Shown one piece after another: positions 55,416-60,449 of a stretch of DNA of 64,000 nt. A program made the translations under genes and the position numbers. Position 1 is the first letter of the stretch. The number at the start of each line of letters is the position of its first letter. This DNA comes from Hormiphora californensis (Eukaryota > Ctenophora > Tentaculata > Cydippida > Pleurobrachiidae), in the NCBI GenBank assembly GCA_020137815.1, contig CM035361.1, positions 1,686,024 through 1,750,023 of the forward strand. Reading direction: 5' to 3'. The notes under the pieces were generated by a model. The model had not been told where the DNA came from. It saw nothing but the letters and a program-made list of their open reading frames with translations, and made no database searches.

Positions 55416-56551
55416 GCTCTCACTCTCACTATCTCTTCCTAATGTGCATGTTACGTGTCTTTGTCCTAACATTCTCCACTGTCTCCAATAGTTTGCGACA
55501 AAAGAACGGAATGATTTAAATAATTCTGAATTCATGGCCAGTAAAGAATACTATGGAGGGTGTTCGCACGAGGCGATGTTGAGGTTCTAATCTAAGGTGA
55601 GTGATATGAAGGAGATGAAAACAACTTACCTTTGATTTCAGAACGACACTTTTTGGACGATAATACTTCTTGGCCATCTGCGGAATTATAGATATATCAA
55701 TTCAGTGTCAGGGTAGGCATCTTAGTTACATCTGAACAGAATAATGCATTGCAGTGCTCAGAGAACAAGGAGAGTCTGATGCGACTAAAAACACTGAAGA
55801 CCTCATTCACATTGTTTGACACTCCCCCTCTCCCCGCGACTTCGAGAGAGGGTTTACAAATGTTAAAGGAGGGTAAGAACACACCAAAAACTCACATTGT
55901 TGAGAGCGAACAGAAGGGCCTCATTTCGTGATGATGGGGTTGAAATAGAGGGACAGAGGGACAGCTGGTGCTGGGCAGTGTATATGAAACCACGGTGATG
56001 AAGCGGCTCCATTACCTGGGGGAGAGGGAGAGATGGAATCATATCGGAATAATATTGTCTGGAAATAGGCTGTCTGGCTGTTTTCCTCAATCAATGTCAA
56101 TGCTAAAAAGAGAGAGAGGGCCAAGCAAGACAAGGAACAGGGAGAGGGTCATTTTGGATTATTAGGATTTGGACGTGCTAAGGCCTAAGTATAGTGGGAT
56201 AGAACTAATGAAACTGGAGATGGGATAAACATAAAACTCACGCTGAATAAGAATTCAAGCTGGCTCCCCGAGCATTTCGCTATCAGACATTCCACAAAAT
56301 ATTTCCTCTGAAGAAAGTGTGTGGTGTAAAGAAACTCTCCACTAAATATATAACCAAATTATGTCTAACTGCCATAATTCGGACTGTCGAATCTGGACCA
56401 ACAGCAGTGTGTTATAAAGACATTGCATGATTTGTTTGACAAAAATTAACACACTACTTACTCCCTCATCCGACCAGATCTCCAACCATTCCTCTAGAAC
56501 CTCACACTGTCTGTTAAACTGAACTTGGCCACTGTAACTACCACAAACCAT
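34373..56551 (-). CDS. F-box/WD40-repeat protein, at least 19 exons over 22 kb
   Basis: A likely SCF-type ubiquitin-ligase substrate receptor. Exons in transcript order: 56551-56462, 56307-56242, 56015-55896, 55677-55630, 54527-54480, 47592-47494, 47235-47148, 40167-40061, 38283-38193, 37967-37881, 37626-37503, 37326-37233, 36705-36607, 36445-36354, 36254-36176, 36102-36016, 34980-34877, 34737-34674, 34447-34373. Phases agree. The N-terminal part EEWLEIWSDEG/RKYFVECLIAKCSGSQ resembles the region before the F-box in FBXO16/FBXW10-type proteins. The F-box is DFVTKLPTDLTLKILSYL ... VSRDWYKICTSDMIWG. WD blades follow: MATGLVNGDIKIWSL, LVSCSSDGSIKIWNV, FTGGEDKMARSWDI, LVTGGADKMVKIWNC, VKYWLIDNG, SVGADKALRVWKF. 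Both termini may extend further. The 7-kb intron 40168-47147 holds a LINE, foldback elements and an opposite-strand gene. The 6.9-kb intron 47593-54479 holds tandem repeats and a Penelope element. Target unknown. Confidence 0.85.
35100..36000. other. F-box gene intron, no other gene supported
   Basis: A CA-rich stretch (35340-35430) and overlapping minus-strand frames at 35635-35998 that include CRPLPAAVIGGG-type sequence. One frame (DDVSYTTRSNRDIIDNTDFT ... YFYRSFSYWNSLP) resembles the C-terminal tail seen in many LINE reverse transcriptases (RSFxxxxxxxWNxLP). A LINE 3' fragment is therefore plausible at 35720-35990 on the minus strand. Confidence 0.45.
36710..37076. repeat. Tandem repeat (about 51 bp) interrupted by a palindromic MITE
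   Basis: Copies of ACACAGGATATTATGTCGCG plus ACACAGGGAGGGTATTTACCATCTGATATAA occur at about 36717, 36768, 36817 and 37043. Between the last two lies a GTCGGACCCCGATTTACCGG palindromic MITE (36849-37024). All are in the F-box gene intron just upstream of exon 36705-36607, whose acceptor lies inside the first repeat unit. Confidence 0.85.
36849..37024. mobile_element. GTCGGACCCCGATTTACCGG palindromic MITE, longest copy
   Basis: TACAGTCGGACCCCGATTTA at the left and CGGGGTCCGACTGTA at the right are inverted. Internal GGTAAATCGGGG units occur at least five times. TA borders at both ends fit a TA-target transposon. It has inserted into the 51-bp tandem array. Confidence 0.85.
38480..40050. repeat. 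Reverse copy of the 450-bp repeat unit, split by a foldback element
   Basis: 38480-38808 is the reverse complement of the tandem unit at 47930-49555 (shared AATACGGAGGTTGGTAGTG, GGGGTACGTAGGTAGAAAAG and GCACGTGCAGTATCCCC). The unit resumes at about 40000-40050 (GCCACGCATTTGCAAATTAT). The foldback element 38810-39998 lies between the two parts. Confidence 0.8.
38810..39998. mobile_element. 1.19-kb element with about 360-bp inverted arms
   Basis: Ends GTGTCCCACTGTCTTTGCGT and, reverse-complemented, the same. The arms match for about 360 bases, so the same 66-residue frame appears on both strands (38845-39045 and 39763-39963). It is flanked by the two halves of the interrupted repeat unit, so it inserted as one piece. 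No transposase frame and no certain target duplication. Confidence 0.88.
40385..40967. mobile_element. Palindromic element of GATCGTTTTTGATTTTTTTT units, copy 1
   Basis: Inverted ends GGGGGGTGCAGCCCCAAAAA and GGGCTGCACCCCCC, then CCAGGGTATGGTTGG and its complement, enclose about 500 bases of GATCGTTTTTGATTTTTTTT units. These switch to the complementary AAAAATCAAAAACGATC units at a TTTAATGTTGAACAAA centre near 40730. The whole element can fold on itself. A second copy lies at 50003-50624. Confidence 0.88.
41076..41926 (+). pseudogene. Secreted protein gene broken by a MITE and a LINE
   Basis: Exon 1 (41076-41112) encodes MKSIYLIFLFCT, a signal peptide. Exon 2 (41215-41780) and exon 3 (from 41841) follow with correct phase. 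Exon 2 carries AVDTSWKHVKYGWNPFDLES and, later, IWRIARTSAGFVITCNGVGL with FWEKYTGDPKRD. The pattern W-x-I-x-R-T...CNG...F resembles uncharacterised secreted invertebrate proteins; no function is claimed. A 102-bp MITE with its 8-bp duplication (41402-41511) interrupts the exon and brings a stop at 41415-41417; without those 110 bases the frame reads HIKLTLVPDEPMD straight through. Exon 3 runs into the 3' tail of the LINE at about 41925, so the gene's end is lost or displaced. It lies on the opposite strand inside an intron of the F-box gene. The MITE could still be spliced out. Confidence 0.7.
41402..41503. mobile_element. hAT-type MITE, copy 2, inside a coding exon
   Basis: Ends CAGGAACCGACCG and CGGTCGGTTCCTG, flanked by AAACTAAC at 41394-41401 and 41504-41511. 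It carries CCAATCA twice and GTCACGTGAC. It is slightly shorter (102 bp) than the other two copies. Confidence 0.92.
41984..45115 (-). CDS. LINE ORF2: endonuclease and reverse transcriptase (one frameshift)
   Basis: The N-terminal endonuclease (exonuclease-endonuclease-phosphatase fold) shows SKVLLLNCRSI, GITETWLK, MYRPPD, GDFNLPNIDW and SDHRVVE. The reverse transcriptase shows NYRPVSLTSN, QHGFRKQRSCLTQL, VDYAKAFDKVD, GVPQGTVLGPILF and LADDTKL, so the catalytic Asp residues (YAKAFD, ADD) are intact. The C-terminal tail includes RLWNTLPREVN. The frame is open from upstream of 45005, overlapping ORF1's end, with DSPISKVLLLNCRSI across the boundary. At 44778-44792 a short palindromic insertion shifts the frame. 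The protein reads ADRELKVGGG before it and CLLYINKDVPI after it. Downstream 935 codons are otherwise open. Translation probably needs reinitiation or frameshifting from ORF1; this is inferred. Confidence 0.92.
45006..46571 (-). CDS. LINE ORF1: zinc-finger protein (PHD-like plus CCCH)
   Basis: A 521-residue intact frame starting MSNTKVEGIDSPKDPE. At about residues 130-205 is a Cys/His cluster (CTDC ... CWSCYRHSHDC ... CLEC) like a PHD or RING-type zinc fold. At about 260-395 lie four CCCH-like fingers: CSFFRKGNCRHG...CRYEH, CRVFVQYGRCEHG...CPGRH, CRKL...GCKKGSQCEFLH, and CRG...CPNPTTCKFFH. The tail is Ser/Thr/Pro-rich, followed by a helical DSSETSVFLKSLVKEMKEGF. In CR1-type LINEs ORF1 binds RNA and forms the ribonucleoprotein. 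The stop overlaps the ORF2 reading frame. The intact frame suggests a recent insertion. Confidence 0.85.
   Translation of the reverse strand: MSNTKVEGIDSPKDPETKPAPKSADKPISKKEMEDRAAAVIVKLVSLSAQTHPLAQKTLLAYKFGASITTNITNLGKSSRPEALEAAAFLGIIQDTDTSSSGGKRPAKNRQTLSHRIIKKIESLFPARCTDCPALYQPDFEETPIFTCWSCYRHSHDCEVISELGEAISKIGASNGFKWLCLECAEKTSLSLRKSLTLYEIGRDPPEDHKDEKNDPAGEYSQSDTIDLSQIDASQQVEKEGEPKPVEKKEEPPFERISKPCSFFRKGNCRHGPDGTKEVDGQTCRYEHKAPVITPIQPPAGAVGQPTETDCRVFVQYGRCEHGINGKIKRGGKVCPGRHPKICRKLRKGAYGKNGCKKGSQCEFLHPKLCRGSESKEKVCPNPTTCKFFHTEGTRLGTRPVAPTTGRETTTQRSEDNSPRPHTHPHPYTDALNHTPEGRDSSETSVFLKSLVKEMKEGFLYQGQQIQQLMKALIQRDTSSPVKPFTMDHSGIMPDYMIPTERIGELQTLHPLTHRSQRSFY
46990..47170. repeat. Tandem duplication of an F-box gene splice donor region
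   Basis: The segment CTTACCAATTTCTGTAGGAG / GGGTGCTCTTC is present three times (47018, 47076 and 47142). Only the last continues into the coding exon 47235-47148; the other two are intronic copies of the exon 3' end plus donor, linked by CCCCCAAATCATAGTTATCA. On the minus strand each copy ends in the donor GTAAG. Confidence 0.85.
47295..47420. mobile_element. GTCGGACCCCGATTTACCGG palindromic MITE, copy
   Basis: TACAGTCGGACCCCGATTTA at the left and GGTAAATTGGGGTCCCACTGTA (nearly complementary) at the right, with an internal ACCCCGATATACCGGGC unit. It lies in an F-box gene intron between two F-box-domain exons. Confidence 0.8.
47930..49560. repeat. Four tandem copies of a roughly 400-450-bp unit
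   Basis: Each unit runs CCTTATTATAAAGTACAAATG, CACGTGCAAATGG, GGGGATACTGCACGTGCATG, TGTTGGTTGTTTGTTG, GTTTTGGGATCTACTG, CCATGATTGCCAAAGC and CTACGTACCCCGTTGATTCT, then a hypervariable G tract. Starts are near 47955, 48410, 48870 and 49305. The last unit is truncated at a G homopolymer. A related, diverged unit occurs at 50795-51180 and 51610-51760, and a reverse copy at 38480-40050. Confidence 0.85.
50003..50624. mobile_element. Palindromic element of GATCGTTTTTGATTTTTTTT units, copy 2
   Basis: Same ends (GGGGGGTGCAGCCCC ... GGGCTGCACCCCCC), same CCAGGGTATGGTTGG sub-terminal motif and same switch of strand at a TTTAATGTTGAACAAA centre (about 50270) as the copy at 40385-40967. The Lys/Asn-rich frame across it is an artefact. 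Confidence 0.88.
51180..51262. repeat. GA/GATA microsatellite
   Basis: GAGA and GATA repeats following the diverged 450-bp-type unit, in the large F-box gene intron. Confidence 0.9.
52205..53835. mobile_element. TATATAACGGAACCTC MITE split by a Penelope-like element
   Basis: 52209-52300 and 53751-53830 carry inverted ends ACCTCTATATAACGGAACCT and AGGTTCCGTTATATAGCGGT with internal TTAACGAAAATCGG-type repeats. The Penelope copy lies between them. GTACAC is found at both borders (52302-52307 and 53751-53756) and may be its target duplication. Confidence 0.75.
52299..53573 (+). CDS. Penelope-like element ORF, 5'-truncated (reverse transcriptase end plus GIY-YIG)
   Basis: A 424-residue intact frame. 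It starts late in the reverse transcriptase: MGALDGAEASDLVGIYLL, then LYRDDGLIYI (catalytic Asp pair), IVNILDVTLN and KPNSNTTYVNKSSNHPP, all typical of Penelope-like enzymes. Next are a basic linker KHRKRKRARK, IWFNPPFSKN, the CNCRKAESCPVNKKCL cluster, and a GIY-YIG-type endonuclease (VVYEATVK ... YVGMAEGTFKSRLNTH). The N-terminal half of the reverse transcriptase is missing, so the ATG is not native. It is the most complete member of family 1 in the window and nearly identical to the two partial copies at 32475-33696. It lies in an F-box gene intron, inverted relative to that gene. The 3' end CATCTAGCTAG at 53750 is the same as at 33872. Confidence 0.92.
   Translation: MVHRKSVLFSDNKVWRKKDKNFDITMGALDGAEASDLVGIYLLQQIQNYLESNHEGCHSGLYRDDGLIYINNSNGPLLNRIEKHLHRLFKNNGMKITVEQVGKIVNILDVTLNAETGTFKPFRKPNSNTTYVNKSSNHPPVILKNIPRTIQDRLCSLSHSEKEFEECKDVYQEALVKAGYKSDMNFTKIQQGGKHRKRKRARKIIWFNPPFSKNVATDIGKQFFDLLRLHFPPQHPFHRLFNKKTVKLSYSTMMNMDSIVKATNKKLLKKAEEMHEGKGKECNCRKAESCPVNKKCLTTGVVYEATVKHGNKESKYVGMAEGTFKSRLNTHKTTFRHDRYKNETELSKLVWRLKDRDIRHDITWRLLAKARTYQPGNITCNLCLAEKYHILRGKDLINRKSELLNKCPHKRKYLAVKLMKHPTL
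54546..54637. repeat. (GA)n microsatellite
   Basis: Ninety bases of GA repeat in the F-box gene intron, about 15 bases upstream (minus strand) of the exon starting at 54527. Confidence 0.95.
54964..55015. repeat. ACATGAAGTAAC 12-bp tandem repeat, four copies
   Basis: Four exact or near-exact 12-bp units. They read TSCV repeats on the minus strand, but the frame has no splice support, so I regard it as non-coding. Confidence 0.9.
55311..55437. repeat. (CT)n microsatellite
   Basis: About 125 bases of CT repeat with GTCTCTCTCGCTCTCA interruptions duplicated, in an F-box gene intron. Confidence 0.95.
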
Positions 56552-56589
56552 GCTATGAGAAGCTGAGAGGTGGTTACTTCATATGGTTT

Positions 56590-56705
56590 AGAGCTGAGGT
56601 AGTTCACAACATGGTTTAGAGGTGGTTCACAACATGGTTTAGAGGTGGTTCACAACATGATTTAGGGGTGGTTAACATGTAGGTTTAGAGGTGGTTCAAA
56701 TGGTA
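56590..56705. repeat. GGTGGTTCACAACATGGTTTAGA tandem repeat
   Basis: Four to five units of about 23 bp, upstream of the first recognised F-box gene exon. Non-coding. Confidence 0.85.
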
Positions 56706-56997
56706 TAGGTATTGGTGATAATGCACCAGTTGGTCACACAATCTTTGTCGTATACTTTGAAGCAAATATAATGTCAGATATACTAAGTTCGTCAAGAATT
56801 TACAATTTGAAAATTATTCACACTATCTATTGCAGAGAGTGATCAGCACACACACACTGTGCTACTGCAGATGTGTTATGACATGCAGGATAGTTGAGTG
56901 CTTTGCTTGACAACACATATCAACTACACACAATATGTGTCCTCTTAAAATATATATCAGAGTTTGATACAAATAAAAACAAGGAAGTTTAGTTCAA

Positions 56998-57042
56998 CAG
57001 TTTACACATGTTTCAATACAAAATTGTATTTCATCAGAACTG
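56998..57042 (-). ncRNA. Type I hammerhead ribozyme motif (minus-strand arm)
   Basis: Reverse complement of the motif at 58382-58426, base for base: CAGTT, CTGATGA, stem II AATACAA/TTGTATT, GAAA, ACA-TG-TGT, A, AACTG. It lies at the 3' end of the inverted Penelope copy. Confidence 0.82.
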
Positions 57043-57097
57043 AATCACACTTGTCCCGTTCCAGGTTTCTTGCTTGCTCCTTCATAAAGCCATCCAA

Positions 57098-57910
57098 TTA
57101 GAGATTGTATTTCTTGTGATGTCTGCAACTACCCATGATCTCGCTTCTCCGGTTTAGGAGTTGGTGGTTCCTGGACTCCATCAAAATCTCCATCTTCTCG
57201 GTAGTGCACAGGTCACAGAACCGATCCCCAATTCTGTACGGTCTTCCCTTTTTCCTCACTTTCCAAGTGATCCCGAATGTGATCCCCCTGTCCTTCAACT
57301 CCCACACCTTTTCAGACAGCCTTGTAGATGTTCTTTTTTCGGAGTTGTTGAATGTGTGCTTGTGCTGGCTGAATCGGGTTTTAAATGAGTTCCCTGTTAA
57401 CCCGATGTATAGAAATTTCTGGTTGCAGCTGGTCTTCAGTTGAGCTTCGTATACCAATGATTCGGTGAGGCACTTTCCATCCAATGGACAACTTCCCTTG
57501 TCCTTACAGTTGCATAATTTATCAGGCACATCTGTTGGTTTCGGGCCCCCATGTGTGAGTTTTTTGTTGTGGGCCTTTATCCTCGATTCCATGTTTTTCA
57601 TGCAACTGTATGATACCTTGAGAGTGTTTTTGTTGAAGATCTGGCTGTAAATGTGTCCTGCTGGAAAGTGTCTTGCCACTAAACCAAGAAACTTTCGTCC
57701 CAGGTCCGTTTCAACATCCACAGAAAATGGTGGGTTAAACCATATTACCCTTCGCCGTCCTTTCCTTTTCTTTTTCCCTTTTCTCGCCACGTCTTTATAT
57801 TCCGTTGAGAAGCCCTTGTAACCACTCTGCTCCAAAGCTCCTTGGTAGTGATATCGTGCCGCTTGGAAAGCACTTGGACTTGATGACAATCGTCTTATGC
57901 GATCCATTAC
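57098..57910 (-). pseudogene. Penelope-like element (family 2) C-terminal ORF, 5'-truncated
   Basis: Reads IRRLSSSPSAFQAARYHYQG, KKKRKGRRRVIWFNPPFSVD, FNKNTLKVSYSCMKNME, CNCKDKGSCPLDGKCL, then SLVYEAQLK, KFLYIGLTGNSFKTRFSQHK and the C-terminus ILMESRNHQLLNRRSEI. This is the Penelope linker plus GIY-YIG-type endonuclease. Only the last piece of the reverse transcriptase thumb remains. The frame is intact up to the inversion centre. Confidence 0.88.
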
Positions 57911-57916
57911 CAAGTA

Positions 57917-58270
57917 TACGAAGCTCAACTGAAGACCAGCTGCAACCAGAAATTTCTATACATCGGGTTAACAGGGAACTCATTTAAAACCCGATTCAGC
58001 CAGCACAAGCACACATTCAACAACTCCGAAAAAAGAACATCTACAAGGCTGTCTGAAAAGGTGTGGGAGTTGAAGGACAGGGGGATCACATTCGGGATCA
58101 CTTGGAAAGTGAGGAAAAAGGGAAGACCGTACAGAATTGGGGATCGGTTCTGTGACCTGTGCACTACCGAGAAGATGGAGATTTTGATGGAGTCCAGGAA
58201 CCACCAACTCCTAAACCGGAGAAGCGAGATCATGGGTAGTTGCAGACATCACAAGAAATACAATCTCTAA
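57917..58270 (+). pseudogene. Penelope-like element (family 2), GIY-YIG end, direct copy
   Basis: Starts at YEAQLKTSCNQKFLYIGLTG, immediately beyond the inversion centre, and continues to the same C-terminus and stop as the minus copy. It lacks the linker and the reverse transcriptase. Confidence 0.85.
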
Positions 58271-58381
58271 TTGGATGGCTTTATGAAGGAGCAAGCAAGA
58301 AACCTGGAACGGGACAAGTGTGATTCAGTTCTTTGGAGATGGTGGAGGCTGGTGGGGTGTGAACAATGAAACCAAGTGATT

Positions 58382-58426
58382 CAGTTCTGATGAAATACAA
58401 TTTTGTATTGAAACATGTGTAAACTG
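58382..58426 (+). ncRNA. Type I hammerhead ribozyme motif (plus-strand arm)
   Basis: CAGTT (58382-58386), CTGATGA (58387-58393), stem II AATACAA/TTGTATT (58394-58409), GAAA (58410-58413), stem III ACA/TGT closing a two-base loop (58413-58420), A at the cleavage position (58421), and AACTG (58422-58426), which pairs with CAGTT. All invariant core bases of a hammerhead are present. Hammerheads with very short stem III are established features of Penelope-like elements. Confidence 0.85.
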
Positions 58427-58999
58427 TTGAACTAAACTTCCTTGTTTTTATTTGTAAACAGCTCCTCCTGGTGAGTAGAGCACTATCCGAGGCAAGGACA
58501 ATCAGCTATCAGAGTTTGATATGAAGTTATCGGACAGAATAGAAGAGTTCTACCCGCTGGAGGACCCGTGTCACCGCACCTCTAGGGTTGTTTTGTTCAA
58601 AAGGAATGGGGGTCGAACAAGGCAACTCTAGGGCTACCAGTAACGCTAAACTAAATTAATTATACGCTGGAGTACAGCCTTCTAAAGCGGTACACCAGAA
58701 AGAAACCGCCAACAGGTATTGATAGACTCAAGAATCTTTTATGATCTCTTTAAGGTTAGTCTACCTAGACTCTAGTATTCACATTTTATTTTGTGGGGTA
58801 ATTTTTAAGTTCAGTCAAGTGTCAACACCATTTTTCGGGTCGAAATGCTGTCGCCCTGAACCAGAAAAGTCGGGAGCTCAAACTTAAACTATGTTTCTGG
58901 TTTACAAGATAGTTTGGTACAATAAGATGTTTTAGAAGGCCCAGAATCTAGGTTGATAAGCCAAAAAAAATTGGCAAAAAGTTTTAGGCGGCAAAAAAT

Positions 59000-59821
59000 G
59001 GGCGCCGTTACGATCTGGGTGTTTGGAGGCCTGTTTACAGGTGCGCGCTGCCAAAAAAGTTTATTCACTAAAATGGCTCTAACAGCCAAACCACTCAACC
59101 GTTTTAGTTGGTGACGCGGTCCCCCCTACACTAGGGCCGCGCGAAGCGCGGCAAACGAAGCCGGCGAAGGGGATGTCATCACCAACCGTTTTAGCCGCTT
59201 TAGAAGGCTTGTTAGTGGTGGGTGCGTTGCTTCAATCGACTGATTGAAACGGCGTCCTCCTAGCACTAACAATGCATTTGTTTTGTTCAAACCTTGAACG
59301 GGGAGGGAGGGTCGAACAAGGCAACAATGCATAGGCCCAAAAGCGGGATATAAATTATAATTGCATTTGTATTTGTATTTGTTTATCTGGTAGGGAATGT
59401 CAAGGCCTAACCCCAACCCAAACCCCAACCCTAACCCTACTTTAGCCCTAACCCTAAAAAACCGTTTGTCAGCACTCCCAAAACACCCAGATTTTAACGC
59501 TGGCCTTATTCTCCGTGTGCCAACACAACACTATAATGGTACACCCGCACAGTCGTGTTCCTTTCTTGAGTTTGATTTTTTGCGGCCAGCGTTAAAATCT
59601 GGGTGTTTTGAGAGTGCTGACAAACGGTTTTTTTAGGGTTAGGGCTAAAGTAGGGTTGGGGTTTGGGTTGGGGTTAGGCCTTGACATTCTCTACCAGATA
59701 AACTTTGAATCAGCCAAAGCGGTTGAGTGGTTTGGCGGTTAGAGCCATTTTAGTGAATCAACTTTTTTGGCAGCGCGCACCTGTAAACAGGCCTCCAAAC
59801 ACCCAGATCGTAACGGCGCCC
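59000..59821. repeat. Nested double palindrome with telomere-like repeats
   Basis: The outer arms start GGGCGCCGTTACGATCTGGG (59000) and end with the complement at 59821, each about 105 bp. The inner arms run 59381-59504 and 59583-59703 and include CCCTAACCCTA-type repeats on one side and their complement on the other. Between outer and inner left arms lie two GC-rich GAA-loop hairpins and a TTGTTC...GAACAAGG motif. No transposase is seen. Confidence 0.85.
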
Positions 59822-60449
59822 GGAGAATAATGGCCGCAAAAAATGGAGAAAAAAAATTTTGAGATATCGAAAAATTTTCTGAAATCAAATAAAATCCTTT
59901 TTTTTGAAATTACACTAAACTGCGCGCGCGATTGGTACGCGCAAAACAATCCCGCGCATTGGGATGTCGAAGAACTCTTTTATTTTTCAAATTAAAAATG
60001 TCAGTTTCATAACAGAAAGCATAAAACATAAACATACAATCCAATATCCATTTCCAATAGTTCTATCAGCTGTAACATGACTATGACTCAAGCTTACAAT
60101 ACCGGACAGGGGAAATTAAATTGTACACATGCCTTCTTTACTTTCCGGTAAAACCTGTCTGCCGACCATATCACTGTTGAGAATCAAAATGAGCTCTGGC
60201 GGCACAAGACAGACGTTTACAGTGACTCTGACTAGATTGTGGGATTTTAGAATCCTAATCTTTCAATGAAGATTCTCTTGATACACTTTATTATTTAGTA
60301 AAATGAACAGGAAAACAATATAGTAAGTTAAAGTAAGGCCGGCACATTTAATTTCCACTAAAATTCAGCTACAATTAAAAACACTCAGTTAAAGCTGTTC
60401 CAGTTCCAATTCATTCGTCTGTGGGGTAATTCAACACACTATTTCTCTT
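59822..60449. other. Intergenic region, nothing recognised
   Basis: Sequence downstream of the hydroxylase stop (minus strand). It contains a GCGCGCGATTGGTACGCGC segment near 59924-59942. No coding exon could be supported. Confidence 0.5.

Larger units (their letters stand above)
56955..58521. mobile_element. Penelope-like element (family 2), head-to-head inverted, with 15-bp target duplication and two hammerheads
   Basis: TATCAGAGTTTGATA occurs at 56955-56969 and 58507-58521. Between them, two copies point outwards from about 57915. The minus copy ends at about 56970; the plus copy ends at 58506 and has about 50 extra 3' bases. A 44-bp insertion (58331-58374, between two GTGATTCAGTT repeats) is present only in the plus arm. 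Each outer end carries a hammerhead-type core. The protein is clearly distinct from family 1, so two Penelope lineages have made the same structure. Confidence 0.9.
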
